Counted from the first letter of the stretch, positions 23,550 through 31,690 are shown. The stretch: DNA of 64,000 bases from Deinococcales bacterium (GCA_013298595.1 JAAFIG010000010.1:1-64000); one strand, 5' to 3'. A program made the numbers and translations. The notes: generated by a model not told the origin, from the sequence alone.

Positions 23550-25372
23550 TACATTTCCTCTGGCGCATCAATACCAAGTACGCCTAACGCCTCTTTAATC
23601 GCATCAGCAACTCGAGTGACAACAGCTAACCGCGCTTCGCGTAAGCCTTCAGGCGCATGAAGAACACTGGTATCTGATTTGCCATTGGCATCCTTGTGAT
23701 TGTAATAGCCATTAAAAGCTCCTGCTAACTCGAGGGCATAAGCGCACATCGGATGGGCGGATTTATCACGGGTACAAAGGGTTAGAACCTCAGAATACTT
23801 TGCCACGGTTTTCAGAACACCAAGCTCGAGTTCGCTTAGGCTCGAGAAATCTGGTGTACCAGAATAGCCTTTGGCAGTGTATTCTCGAGCAATTTTTCTG
23901 GCTCGAGCATGGGCGTATTGTATTTTTACCGCAGTATCGCCTTCTCTGGATAAAGTCGTATCCCAACGAAAATTGATTTGTCGTTCTGGCGTGGTTTTTA
24001 AAACCGTAAATTTTAACGCTCCTATGCCAACAATCGGAGCAAGGGTTTCAGGGTTGGCTGGTGATGGAATCATAGCTTTCATAAATTCAAGGGCTTGTTC
24101 TATCGCCTCAGCAATCACTTCATCGGCACTAACTGTAATACCTTTGCGCCCAGACATGGTTTCACCCTCGAGTAACACGGTTTCATTCGCAAGGTGATGA
24201 TGGTATTTAGCATATGTTCCGTCTGAAATTAACGACAACCCAGCTTTGACCACAATTTGGGCTAACCATTGTCTCGAGTCAATTACATTAATCACTTGGT
24301 TGGCATGAGCAAAACTTTGTCCATCTGGGTGTAATTCGCCTTTTGGAGCACTGGTGTACAAATACTTACCACTGGGTTGCTTGGCAAAATTGCTAAACTC
24401 GAGTCCTTCAAAAAGCCCAAATTTCCAGTAGTGATACGCAATGTCTTTGGTTTCGTACACAAACGTACCATTGCCGCGTACCAGCACTTTAAATGGTTCT
24501 TCGAGTCCTGGCACAAAGCTACTTAAATCCACGCCTTTTGTTCCAGCGTACTTCCCTTCTGTGGGTTGCTCGAGCCGATCTGCGAAAATCTCGAGGGCTT
24601 GTTGAACTAAGCCTGCGTGAACCACATCCGATTCCCATGTTAACAGGTCGTATTCAATGCCTAGGCTATAAGCTGTCTCGAGTTGTGATTTAACCACTGT
24701 TTCGATTTCATTGCGTAATTCGCCACGCTCGAGGGCATGGATCACTTCGGCAATGGCTGGCTCGAGAGCTTGGGCTTCTGGTGTTTTTTTCTTAAAATCA
24801 AAATCTTTGTGTAAACGCACGTATAACTCGCCAAGCCAATGGTCGTATTTTTGTTTGCCATCCCAGACTGCATTGTAATGCTTAATGGCAAATTGACTCT
24901 CGGCAGCTTGCCGACCTGTATCGTCTATATAATTTTGAATTTCGACATTGTACCCAGCCGCTCGGTAAATTCTGCCGAGTGTATCGCCAATTAATGCACC
25001 ACGAATATGTCCAACATGCCATTCTTTGTTTGGGTTGACACTGGTATGCTCGATAATCACTTTTTGGTTTTTACTTGACGGCGTGTACACACTCGAGATG
25101 ATATTTTGTACAAAAGCACTTTGGTCAACAAAGAAATTCAGGTATGGACCAACTGCTTCGGCTCGAGCCACACCACTGGGCAATATCACTTTGGCAGCTA
25201 AATCCTTAGCAATCTGGGCAGGGTTTTGTTTCAAGGCTTTTGCCAGTAAAAACGCGACAGGTGAACCATAATCGCCTGGTTTATCGGCAGGAGTATCCTG
25301 AATCACCACTTCGGTTTCGGGTGGCACAATGTTCTCGAGGGCAAGTTTTAATTGAGCTTTTAAATCCAACAT
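23549..25372 (-). CDS. argS: Arginyl-tRNA synthetase
   Basis: 607 aa from the ATG at 25372. The class I signatures are present: HIGH as HVGHIRGAL (about residues 122-130) and a KMSK-like loop in ETMSGRKGITVSAD. The N-terminal additional domain and the C-terminal DALR anticodon-binding domain (YAHARARKIAREYT onward to ELAGAFNGYYNH) complete it. No ribosome site; TACACT lies 7 bases upstream of the ATG, so the message is probably leaderless. It charges tRNA-Arg. The downstream GIY-YIG gene shares its transcript. Confidence 0.96.
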   Translation of the reverse strand: MLDLKAQLKLALENIVPPETEVVIQDTPADKPGDYGSPVAFLLAKALKQNPAQIAKDLAAKVILPSGVARAEAVGPYLNFFVDQSAFVQNIISSVYTPSSKNQKVIIEHTSVNPNKEWHVGHIRGALIGDTLGRIYRAAGYNVEIQNYIDDTGRQAAESQFAIKHYNAVWDGKQKYDHWLGELYVRLHKDFDFKKKTPEAQALEPAIAEVIHALERGELRNEIETVVKSQLETAYSLGIEYDLLTWESDVVHAGLVQQALEIFADRLEQPTEGKYAGTKGVDLSSFVPGLEEPFKVLVRGNGTFVYETKDIAYHYWKFGLFEGLEFSNFAKQPSGKYLYTSAPKGELHPDGQSFAHANQVINVIDSRQWLAQIVVKAGLSLISDGTYAKYHHHLANETVLLEGETMSGRKGITVSADEVIAEAIEQALEFMKAMIPSPANPETLAPIVGIGALKFTVLKTTPERQINFRWDTTLSREGDTAVKIQYAHARARKIAREYTAKGYSGTPDFSSLSELELGVLKTVAKYSEVLTLCTRDKSAHPMCAYALELAGAFNGYYNHKDANGKSDTSVLHAPEGLREARLAVVTRVADAIKEALGVLGIDAPEEM

Positions 25373-25525
25373 GGTGGGCAGTGTACCAGTTCTACTTAGG
25401 TGATAAATACTTATTTTGAACAAGCAATCTATGTAAAATAGCTTAAATAGCTTGTGTTCAACAGGTAAAAACTTATTTTCCACTCGAGCAGATATATCCC
25501 CTACCATAGAAGTTGCACAAAAAAG

Positions 25526-25554
25526 TTGACACTAGGCTTTGCTCCTTGTATACT
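25526..25554 (+). promoter_or_regulatory. Promoter of the tRNA-Asp/tRNA-Phe operon
   Basis: TTGACA (25526-25531), a 17-base spacer and TATACT (25549-25554), close to the ideal sigma-70 promoter, 31 bases before tRNA-Asp. Confidence 0.85.
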
Positions 25555-25585
25555 CCTCGCCGCTCGAGAGAGCAAGCATTGCCTT

Positions 25586-25661
25586 GGACTGGTGGTGCAG
25601 CGGTTAGCATACCCGCCTGTCACGCGGGTGGTCGCGGGTTCAAATCCCGTCCGGTCCGCCA
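25586..25661 (+). tRNA. tRNA-Asp (anticodon GTC)
   Basis: A complete cloverleaf: acceptor GGACTGG pairs with CCGGTCC, the anticodon loop CTGTCAC carries GTC, the T loop is a normal TTCAAAT and the 3' CCA is encoded. It is the first of two tRNAs in one transcript. Confidence 0.97.
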
Positions 25662-25667
25662 TGAAAA

Positions 25668-25687
25668 AGCCCGAGTTCGCTCGGGCT
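25668..25687 (+). other. UUCG tetraloop hairpin between the two tRNAs
   Basis: AGCCCGAG-TTCG-CTCGGGCT. On the plus strand it has the very stable UUCG loop but no T-run; on the minus strand it is followed by five T's. It may stabilise or guide processing of the tRNA transcript. Confidence 0.5.
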
Positions 25688-25722
25688 ACTTCAAAAAGGT
25701 TTTGTGCAAAACGTTCTACTGC

Positions 25723-25798
25723 GGCGAGGTAGCTCAGCTGGTAGAGCATACGACTGAAAATCGTAGTGTCGCCGGATCATGCCCGGCTCTCGCCACCA
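25723..25798 (+). tRNA. tRNA-Phe (anticodon GAA) with an unusual T loop
   Basis: The acceptor GGCGAGG pairs with TCTCGCC, the D arm is normal, the anticodon loop CTGAAAA carries GAA and the CCA is encoded. The T arm GCCGG/CCGGC encloses ATCATGC in place of the usual TTCRANY, so T54 and A58 are replaced by A and T. The rest of the cloverleaf is standard, so the gene looks functional, but the loop needs checking. Confidence 0.92.
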
Positions 25799-25829
25799 AA
25801 AAAGACCCTGTGAATAGCAGGGTCTTTTT
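25799..25829 (+). terminator. Terminator of the tRNA operon
   Basis: Stem AAAAAGACCCTG/CAGGGTCTTTTT with a 7-base loop, starting at the encoded CCA of tRNA-Phe. Confidence 0.9.
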
Positions 25830-25892
25830 GTGAATGCACGTCGCTACGCCATTTAGCCGATGTACTCTCTCGAGCGCAGCAGTACAGTCTCG

Positions 25893-25922
25893 AGCGTTGC
25901 CTTTTTGGTAACGCTATTTTTT
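25893..25922 (+). terminator. Second terminator downstream of the tRNA operon
   Basis: AGCGTTGCC/GGTAACGCT (one G-T pair) with a five-T loop followed by ATTTTTT. The transcript it ends is unclear. The segment before it (25830-25892) holds a TGTACT/AGTACA repeat and two CTCGAG copies but no gene; it could be a small RNA or a back-up terminator. Confidence 0.7.
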
Positions 25923-25979
25923 GGTTTTCGCAATTCTTGTCTTGAGCAATGCTCGAGTGTGTGTCTGAGGTGAATTATC

Positions 25980-26021
25980 ATGAAACTATTTACGCCTGAT
26001 ACCGCTCGACGAGTTGTGTAA
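25980..26021 (+). CDS. Possible 13-codon leader peptide upstream of the second EF-G
   Basis: GAGGTG lies 7 bases before an ATG that opens MKLFTPDTARRVV and a stop. It sits about 120 bases before the second EF-G gene. No gene family; proposed only on the strength of its ribosome site and position. Confidence 0.3.
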   Translation: MKLFTPDTARRVV

Positions 26022-26142
26022 ACGTCTTTCCAATCTAAAACGGTGTCAGGTCATCCCACATTTGTAACCCCAGTATTGGCTCGGGTTTGGTTGACACTTG
26101 TATTATTGGCTCGAGATTGCTCGAGCGGATTGGATTTGGTTT

Positions 26143-28152
26143 ATGTTTGTTGTTTCTAGGCATCGGAATATTGGCATTGCAGCGCATATTGACGCGGGTA
26201 AAACCACGACCACAGAACGTATGTTGTTTCTGGCTGGGTTGATTCATCGCACTGGCGAAGTGCACGATGGTAATACTGTTACGGATTACTTGGATGTAGA
26301 AAAACGCCGAGGAATTACTGTTACGGCAGCCGCAACCAATCTCGAATGGACTCGAGAGCATGTGTTGCATTCCATTACTCTGATTGATACACCCGGTCAT
26401 GTGGATTTCACCCTCGAGGTGGAACGCAGTATGCGTGTGCTCGATGGTGCCATTGCTGTCTTCGATGCCAGCCAAGGGGTCGAACCGCAATCCGAAACTG
26501 TTTGGCGACAAGCCGAACGTCACGGTGTGCCACGAATTGCTTTTGTTAACAAAATGGATAAGGTCGGCGCAGATTTTGCTGCCACACTCGAAGATATGCG
26601 CTTAAAACTTGGTGCTCGAGTGGTTGCTTTGCAACTGCCGTGGTTTGAAGATAACGTTTTTGTTGGCTTGTTCGATGTGCTCGAGCAAACAGCTTTGCGT
26701 TTTAGTCATGGGCAAACAAATATTCCTGTTGCGTATCAAAAAGCGGTGCAAGAAGCTCGAGCGCAACTCGAAGCAGTCGCAGCGGAGTTTGATGAAACCA
26801 TCCTTGAACAATTTGCCAATGAACAAAGCATCTCGAGTGCAACTCTTCGTCGCGCTTTGCGCCTTGCCACCATCGCTGGAACACTGACACCCGTTCTGTG
26901 TGGTGCAAGCAAAGCCAATATCGGCGTCGAAGCCTTGTTAGACGCAGTCATAGATTATTTGCCTTCGCCTCTCGAGAGTAAAGCTGTACAAGGTTGGCTC
27001 GAGGATGAAACAATCCTTGAAATCAGCCCTGATGCCAATAAACCATTGGTGGCATTTGTCTTTAAACTCCTGACCGACCCATATGTTGGCAAGTTAGCCT
27101 TTGTACGAGTTTACCAAGGCACCCTCGAGACAGGTGCAACCATTCGCAATGGCGATACAACAGAACGAATTGGTAAATTGGTCAAATTGCATGCCAAAGC
27201 CCAACACATGGTGCAAAGCCTCGAAGCAGGTGAAATCGGAGCGATTCTCGCCAGTAAAAGTGTAACAACAGGTGATACCCTCGTTGCCCAAACTGCTACT
27301 GCACTGCGTTTAGAAGCCATCCGAATCCCTGAACGAGTCATGGCATTAACCATCGAACCAAAATCTCGAGCCGACCAAGCCCAGTTTAGTAGTGCACTGC
27401 AAAAACTGCTCAGCGAAGACCCTTCACTCGAGTTACTGGCAGACACCGAAACAGGTGAACAACGCTTATCTGGCATGGGTGAATTACACCTCGAAGTGAC
27501 CATCGAACGATTACTCGCCGAACACAACGTCGAAGTCCGCGTTGGACAACCCAGCATCGCCTACCGAGAAACCATCAGCCGACCAGCCGAACTCGAAATC
27601 AAACACATCAAGCAACAAGGCGGCAACGGACAATACGCCAAAGTCACCATCCGAGCCAGCCCATTAGAACGCGGCACAGGCATTATTCTCGAGGACATCA
27701 GCACAGGTGGCGCACTACCAAAAGCGTATAGCCAAGCTTTCCAAAAAGGCTTAACTCAAGCCCTGAACATTGGCTTACACGGCTACCCAGTCACCGACCT
27801 TCGCATCAGTATCCTCGATGGTGCAACCCACAAAGAAGACTCGAGCGAAATGGCATTCCAAACCGCTGGCACCCAAGCCATCCGCCAACTTCTCGAGCAC
27901 ACAGGCAGCCACAAACTCGAACCGATCATGCAAGTAGATGTCACCACCCCACCCGATTTCACAGGCACAGTCATTGGCGATCTCAACGCCAGACGCGGCA
28001 CCATCCGCAACCTAGAAAACAAAGGCTCGAGTAGCCTGATAAGAGCACTGGTACCACTGGCAGAGTTATTCGGTTACGCCAACGCACTACGCTCGAGAAC
28101 CCAAGGCAGAGCTGCGTTCTCGATGGTGTTAAACGGATACGAACGAACCTAA
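26143..28152 (+). CDS. Second elongation factor G-like GTPase (EF-G2 type)
   Basis: 669 aa from the ATG at 26143 ([20 protein letters not shown]); the frame is open 45 bases further upstream. The G domain shows [29 protein letters not shown] and NKMDKVGAD, and all five EF-G domains are present. The sequence is clearly diverged from the fusA product in domains II-V, in the insertion region of domain I (shorter) and at the C-terminus (QGRAAFSMVLNGYERT). Many bacteria of this phylum carry such a second copy; it may act in stress or ribosome recycling. No adjacent ribosomal protein genes. Confidence 0.92.
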   Translation: MFVVSRHRNIGIAAHIDAGKTTTTERMLFLAGLIHRTGEVHDGNTVTDYLDVEKRRGITVTAAATNLEWTREHVLHSITLIDTPGHVDFTLEVERSMRVLDGAIAVFDASQGVEPQSETVWRQAERHGVPRIAFVNKMDKVGADFAATLEDMRLKLGARVVALQLPWFEDNVFVGLFDVLEQTALRFSHGQTNIPVAYQKAVQEARAQLEAVAAEFDETILEQFANEQSISSATLRRALRLATIAGTLTPVLCGASKANIGVEALLDAVIDYLPSPLESKAVQGWLEDETILEISPDANKPLVAFVFKLLTDPYVGKLAFVRVYQGTLETGATIRNGDTTERIGKLVKLHAKAQHMVQSLEAGEIGAILASKSVTTGDTLVAQTATALRLEAIRIPERVMALTIEPKSRADQAQFSSALQKLLSEDPSLELLADTETGEQRLSGMGELHLEVTIERLLAEHNVEVRVGQPSIAYRETISRPAELEIKHIKQQGGNGQYAKVTIRASPLERGTGIILEDISTGGALPKAYSQAFQKGLTQALNIGLHGYPVTDLRISILDGATHKEDSSEMAFQTAGTQAIRQLLEHTGSHKLEPIMQVDVTTPPDFTGTVIGDLNARRGTIRNLENKGSSSLIRALVPLAELFGYANALRSRTQGRAAFSMVLNGYERT

Positions 28153-28203
28153 AACCGTAACATGCGACTCTTGGATAGAACACAAAACGTGAACTCCTAA
28201 GAA

Positions 28204-28250
28204 CTCCCCCAGCCGCGCTTCGCTTGGCAGCCCCCTCACTTGAGGGGGCT
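28204..28250. repeat. Intergenic palindromic element (REP-like)
   Basis: A short C-rich segment is followed by AGCCCCCTCA-CT-TGAGGGGGCT, a perfect 10 bp stem with a 2-base loop. The layout (CTCCCCCAGCCGCGCTTCGC then the hairpin) is typical of dispersed REP-type elements. A different one lies at 43516-43582. Confidence 0.55.
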
Positions 28251-28343
28251 TAAAGGCAAAAGCTTGTTTGAAGGTGCGTGTTTATTAGAAGAGTGTTCGT
28301 AAGATATTGCGTTTTTTGACGTTATCTTTTCCTGAACCGTAGT

Positions 28344-28376
28344 GGCGAGGCGTGCCTCGCCCTTTATTTTTTGCTG
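28344..28376 (+). terminator. Terminator after the second EF-G
   Basis: GGCGAGGC-GT-GCCTCGCC followed by CTTTATTTTTT on the plus strand. It overlaps the 3' end of the convergent VWA gene and is 190 bases from the EF-G stop. Confidence 0.6.
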
Positions 28377-29578
28377 CGTTGATACCGTTCGGATAAGGCT
28401 TGTTTGCGTGCTGATACGGTGTCGTTGCGTCGCACCCGATCTGCTAGTCCCTCGAGTTGTTGGATTTCAGCGGCAACCGCTGGGCTTTGTGGCATAGCAG
28501 TTAGGTTGCTGATGTTGGTGGTGATTTCGTTCAGGGCTTCGCTGGTGTTGCCTAAGTCTATTTGTTGAACAGCGCGGAGTTTGTTGCGGGCTACTTCGAG
28601 GAAGGTGCTGTTTTCTTTGACTTTTGGGTTTTCTTGTATTTGCTCGAGTTGGTGTTGCGTTAGTTGGTAGGTGTGTTTGATAACGCTGCGTTGGTTGTTG
28701 GTTTGTGTGTAAGCAAGGCGTAGCTCGAGGATGTCGTCTGAGAGGCGTTTATTTGGTATTTCGAGGCGTACAATGGTCTCGAGGGTTTGTCCAAATCGGA
28801 GTTGGTCGAGTTTGTAGCGGTTGGTGTTGGTTTGTTGGTAGTCGTTGAGTACGTCGAGGACTCGAGTTTCGTTTTTTGATTCGATACCAAGGCTGACTAA
28901 GCGTCCGAATGTGTTGAGTAAGCCGTTAAGTTCGATAGCAAATAAGTGTGGTAAAGCGGCTGGGTGTTCGATGAAATGGTAGTTGCCATCGCCTGATAAT
29001 GCCATCGCTTCGAGTAAATCTTCGTTGAAGCCTACGCCTACGCCAAGTGTGCTGGTGCTGATACCTCGAGTGGCGAGTCCTGCGACTTGTTGGCAGATGG
29101 CGTTCGGGTCGGTGATGCCAGCATTGGTTTCGCCATCAGATAGCAGTAGCACGCGGTTGAGGCGTTCTGGCTCGAGTCCTCTGGCGGCTTGTGTGCCACC
29201 TTCGTACCAACCTGCTTGGAGGTCGGTGTTGCCTCGGCTTTGGATTTCTTCGATAGCAGCAATCATTTTTTGTGGGTTATGGGCGTTTTGATTAGCAATT
29301 AACGTGGTTACTTCGTGGTCAAAGATGGTCACGCTGATACGATCTGTGGGCAGTAATTGCGAAATAGCGTATTTGGCAGCGGCTTTGGCATACTCGAGGC
29401 GGGTGCCTTCCATTGAACCGCTGCGGTCAAGTACCAAGGCAAGATTAAGTTTTGGTCGGGTTGCATTGTTTTCTTGTTTGGCTGGCGAGGTAATGCGAAT
29501 CAGTAACTCAAGTTGGGTGGTTGAACGGTTTTCATGGGGAATTTTGCTGGCAATAATTTCAATCTTTGGCTGGGTCAT
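28364..29578 (-). CDS. VWA-domain protein, 404 aa
   Basis: A cytoplasmic protein (no signal peptide) with a von Willebrand factor A domain at about residues 40-220. The metal-ion-dependent adhesion site reads DRSGSM (about residues 51-56), with the second and third loops as RGNTDLQAG and SDGETNAG. The C-terminal half is helical. AAAGGA lies 6 bases before the ATG. The next gene upstream on the same strand encodes a MerR-like regulator, a pairing also seen in other bacteria; the function is unknown. Confidence 0.85.
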   Translation of the reverse strand: MTQPKIEIIASKIPHENRSTTQLELLIRITSPAKQENNATRPKLNLALVLDRSGSMEGTRLEYAKAAAKYAISQLLPTDRISVTIFDHEVTTLIANQNAHNPQKMIAAIEEIQSRGNTDLQAGWYEGGTQAARGLEPERLNRVLLLSDGETNAGITDPNAICQQVAGLATRGISTSTLGVGVGFNEDLLEAMALSGDGNYHFIEHPAALPHLFAIELNGLLNTFGRLVSLGIESKNETRVLDVLNDYQQTNTNRYKLDQLRFGQTLETIVRLEIPNKRLSDDILELRLAYTQTNNQRSVIKHTYQLTQHQLEQIQENPKVKENSTFLEVARNKLRAVQQIDLGNTSEALNEITTNISNLTAMPQSPAVAAEIQQLEGLADRVRRNDTVSARKQALSERYQRSKK

Positions 29579-29661
29579 GGTTTATCCTTTTTAAGCAAGA
29601 CGAGGGCGTGGTATCACTCAAGGCTCGAGTCATACAGCAGGTTTTGGTGTTGCAACCGTGT

Positions 29662-30345
29662 TTAGTTTTTGAGAATATTTTCGATTAACTCGAGTAAACG
29701 TGTTCGTTCAAGTTCGGTTCTGGGTTTTTGAGCGTCGCTGCGTAACCAGAGTTCGATACCTGCATCTAATTCAAATTGTTGCCATTGCTGACTGGGTATT
29801 TTGCTCGGTTCAGCATTGAATACTTGGCTCTCAAAAACCATTTTGTTGCGTGTCACTCGAGGGTTGATGCTTTCTAAGTAATCGAGTGCTTCGCGTTGAG
29901 CGGGGCTGGCTGGTGCAGTTTGTATTTGTTCTCGAGCAACTTGGCTGTAACGGTTGTTTAGTAATTTTTCGGGTTTCTCGAGGCTGGGTAATTCGCCATT
30001 GAGTAAGCGCTCGAGCTGAGCAGTGTCTTGTTGCAAAATGCTGTACAACAATTTGCTGGTGTACCCTTCAGCGGTGGCACGGCGAATCAGCAGCACTTGG
30101 ATTAAGTGGCGATAAGTGTACCGGGCTTCTTTGCCAGCTTTTAGTGGTTCGTCGAGTAAGTTTTCGCTGGCATAATGGCGAATATTGCGAATGCTGATGT
30201 TTTCTCGAGCGCGAGTGCCTTGGTATGTTTCTGGGATAAATAGTTCGAGCCATTGGTTGCAAATAATTTCAAATTCCTCGAGGTTGAAAATACTGTCACG
30301 TAGCATTTCCAACGTTTGTCCGCGAGTCAGTCGTTGGTCTGCCAT
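29662..30345 (-). CDS. MerR-like HTH protein, 227 aa, upstream of the VWA gene
   Basis: Start placed at the ATG at 30345, where a TTGACA/TAATGT promoter ends 7 bases upstream; the frame is open further. The MerR winged-helix pattern is visible at about residues 45-100 (SIRNIRHYASENLLDEP, YTYRHLIQVLLIRRATAEGY), giving a DNA-binding domain. The C-terminal part is helical and lacks the Cys residues used by metal-sensing MerR proteins. Likely co-transcribed with the VWA gene 83 bases downstream. Confidence 0.7.
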   Translation of the reverse strand: MADQRLTRGQTLEMLRDSIFNLEEFEIICNQWLELFIPETYQGTRARENISIRNIRHYASENLLDEPLKAGKEARYTYRHLIQVLLIRRATAEGYTSKLLYSILQQDTAQLERLLNGELPSLEKPEKLLNNRYSQVAREQIQTAPASPAQREALDYLESINPRVTRNKMVFESQVFNAEPSKIPSQQWQQFELDAGIELWLRSDAQKPRTELERTRLLELIENILKN

Positions 30346-30352
30346 AGCAATT

Positions 30353-30381
30353 ACATTAACACATTTTTTTGAAAGTGTCAA
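30353..30381 (-). promoter_or_regulatory. Leaderless promoter of the MerR-like/VWA operon
   Basis: On the minus strand TTGACA (30381-30376), exactly 17 bases and TAATGT (30358-30353), with the ATG 7 bases on. The clearest example in the window of a full promoter placed to give a leaderless message. Confidence 0.75.
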
Positions 30382-30402
30382 GTAAAATTGAATTTGTAAA
30401 TG

Positions 30403-30429
30403 AAAAAGTGGCAAGCCAAAGCTCGCCAC
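30403..30429 (-). terminator. Terminator of ridA
   Basis: GTGGC-A-AGC/GCT-C-GCCAC (9 bp with one mismatch) followed on the minus strand by five T's. It lies 14 bases after the ridA stop. Confidence 0.75.
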
Positions 30430-30443
30430 CCTTTGCAAAATAG

Positions 30444-30824
30444 TTACTCAGCAATAACTTCAATTTCCACCAAACAGGATTTTGGCAATTCACGCACTGC
30501 CACTGTCGTCCGAGCAGGATACGGAGCAACAAATTTTGTCGCATACACGGCATTCATACCCGAAAAATTAGCCATATCCGACAAGTACACATTGCACTTA
30601 AAAACATCATCCAAGGTCTTACCCGCAGCCTCGAGCACCGCAATAATATTCTTAAAAACTTGCTCGGTTTGTTCAGTAATTCCACCAGTTACTAATTCGC
30701 CAGTGGCAGGATCAATCGGGGTTTGCCCAGAGCAATACACAAAACCCAGTTTGGTTTTGACACCCTGAGAATAAGGACCAATCGCGGCAGGAGCGTGAGC
30801 AGAAGCAAAAGTATTTCGTGACAT
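30444..30824 (-). CDS. ridA: RidA/YjgF-family enamine/imine deaminase
   Basis: 126 aa, the family length. The pattern APAAIGPYSQG, VYCSGQTPIDPATGE, AYPARTTVAV-type (APYPARTTVAVRELP) and the terminal VEIEVIA are diagnostic; the Arg in PARTTVAV binds the substrate carboxylate. RidA hydrolyses reactive 2-aminoacrylate made by PLP enzymes such as threonine/serine dehydratases; one of these lies at 40949-42181. GGAGG lies 7 bases before the ATG. Confidence 0.94.
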   Translation of the reverse strand: MSRNTFASAHAPAAIGPYSQGVKTKLGFVYCSGQTPIDPATGELVTGGITEQTEQVFKNIIAVLEAAGKTLDDVFKCNVYLSDMANFSGMNAVYATKFVAPYPARTTVAVRELPKSCLVEIEVIAE

Positions 30825-30878
30825 ATAAAACCTCCACCTCGAGTTTAACAGACATTGCTAAACCTTTTCCTGCCAAGA

Positions 30879-31487
30879 TTAACTATTGATAATCGCGGCT
30901 GCTTGAGTTTCATCAAATTTTGCAACAACAGCCTCAAGCCATGCCTGTGTTTTGGCTTTTCGCATCTGCCGCTGATGCCCACTTCCTTGCTTGCCAATCA
31001 CACCCTCAAATGTGATGCCCTCGAGTTGGTTCGCCTTGATTTGCTGTGTAAAGGCAGCATCCCAACGATGAATGCCTAGAAAACGAGGTGTCTCGAGATG
31101 AGCGCAAAGATCAAGGAAAACTTGTGGTTCCAGTAAACCGCGTTTATATATTTGCAGATCGAACAAGCTGAGATGTTTTGAATCGGTTGTTTCATGAAAA
31201 CCCGCAAAACTATGCTCACCCCAAAACTCGCAAAAAGCTGTGAAATTCGTCCAACCTTGTTTTTTTGCAATCTCCTCGAGTGGTTGTGCTAGTGTTTCAA
31301 GGAACATCGGAATAGCGCTACCAAAGGTTGGATGTGAGGGCAAAAGCATTTGTTGGCGTGTACCAAATTTATGCCAACCCAATTTTTTATCCCATTCAAA
31401 CCGCAAATTTGAACCATCAAGTTTATCAAAAATGTAGGCATCAAAAACTTCTTTCCCAGTGCTTGGGATAGATGGATATTGTTTCAT
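30879..31487 (-). CDS. Minimal RNA ligase family protein (Rnl2-type nucleotidyltransferase), 202 aa
   Basis: The start is the ATG at 31487 with GGAG 5 bases upstream. The covalent nucleotidyltransferase motifs are all visible: motif I KLDGSN (Lys about residue 22, the AMP attachment site), FGTRQQM (Ia), FCEFWGEHSFAG (III), FEGVIGK (IV) and MRKAKTQAW (V). The chain is only about 200 residues, so it has the catalytic core and no added domain. Such ligases repair nicked or cut RNA. No kinase-phosphatase or RtcB gene is adjacent, so the substrate is unknown. Confidence 0.8.
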   Translation of the reverse strand: MKQYPSIPSTGKEVFDAYIFDKLDGSNLRFEWDKKLGWHKFGTRQQMLLPSHPTFGSAIPMFLETLAQPLEEIAKKQGWTNFTAFCEFWGEHSFAGFHETTDSKHLSLFDLQIYKRGLLEPQVFLDLCAHLETPRFLGIHRWDAAFTQQIKANQLEGITFEGVIGKQGSGHQRQMRKAKTQAWLEAVVAKFDETQAAAIINS

Positions 31488-31648
31488 AGTGACTCCGCTC
31501 ATCGCAAAAATAGATGCGAGAGAATGAAAGTATTTTTTGTTTCATTGTCTTTAGTGCTTAAATACGATCATAGGCGAATCACGTAATTAGCCTAGCATAT
31601 CGTATAAATATTTGTTGATACATTTAAAATTAACCACTCGAGCAAAAA

Positions 31649-31674
31649 GAAGCGCTGATAAATATCAGCGCTTC
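31649..31674. terminator. Terminator between secA and the RNA ligase gene
   Basis: Perfect GAAGCGCTGATA/TATCAGCGCTTC stem with a 2-base loop and T-runs on both sides, so it can work in both directions; it ends secA on the minus strand. Confidence 0.9.
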
Positions 31675-31690
31675 TTTTGAGCCATTTTAC

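Noticed and set aside
25501-25833. Open frames on both strands across the tRNA operon
   Set aside because: They read through the tRNA-Asp and tRNA-Phe genes and their hairpins; no protein is plausible.
26035-26523. Minus-strand open frame of 162 codons overlapping the second EF-G
   Set aside because: It is the reverse of a strongly conserved GTPase domain and has no ribosome site or family match.
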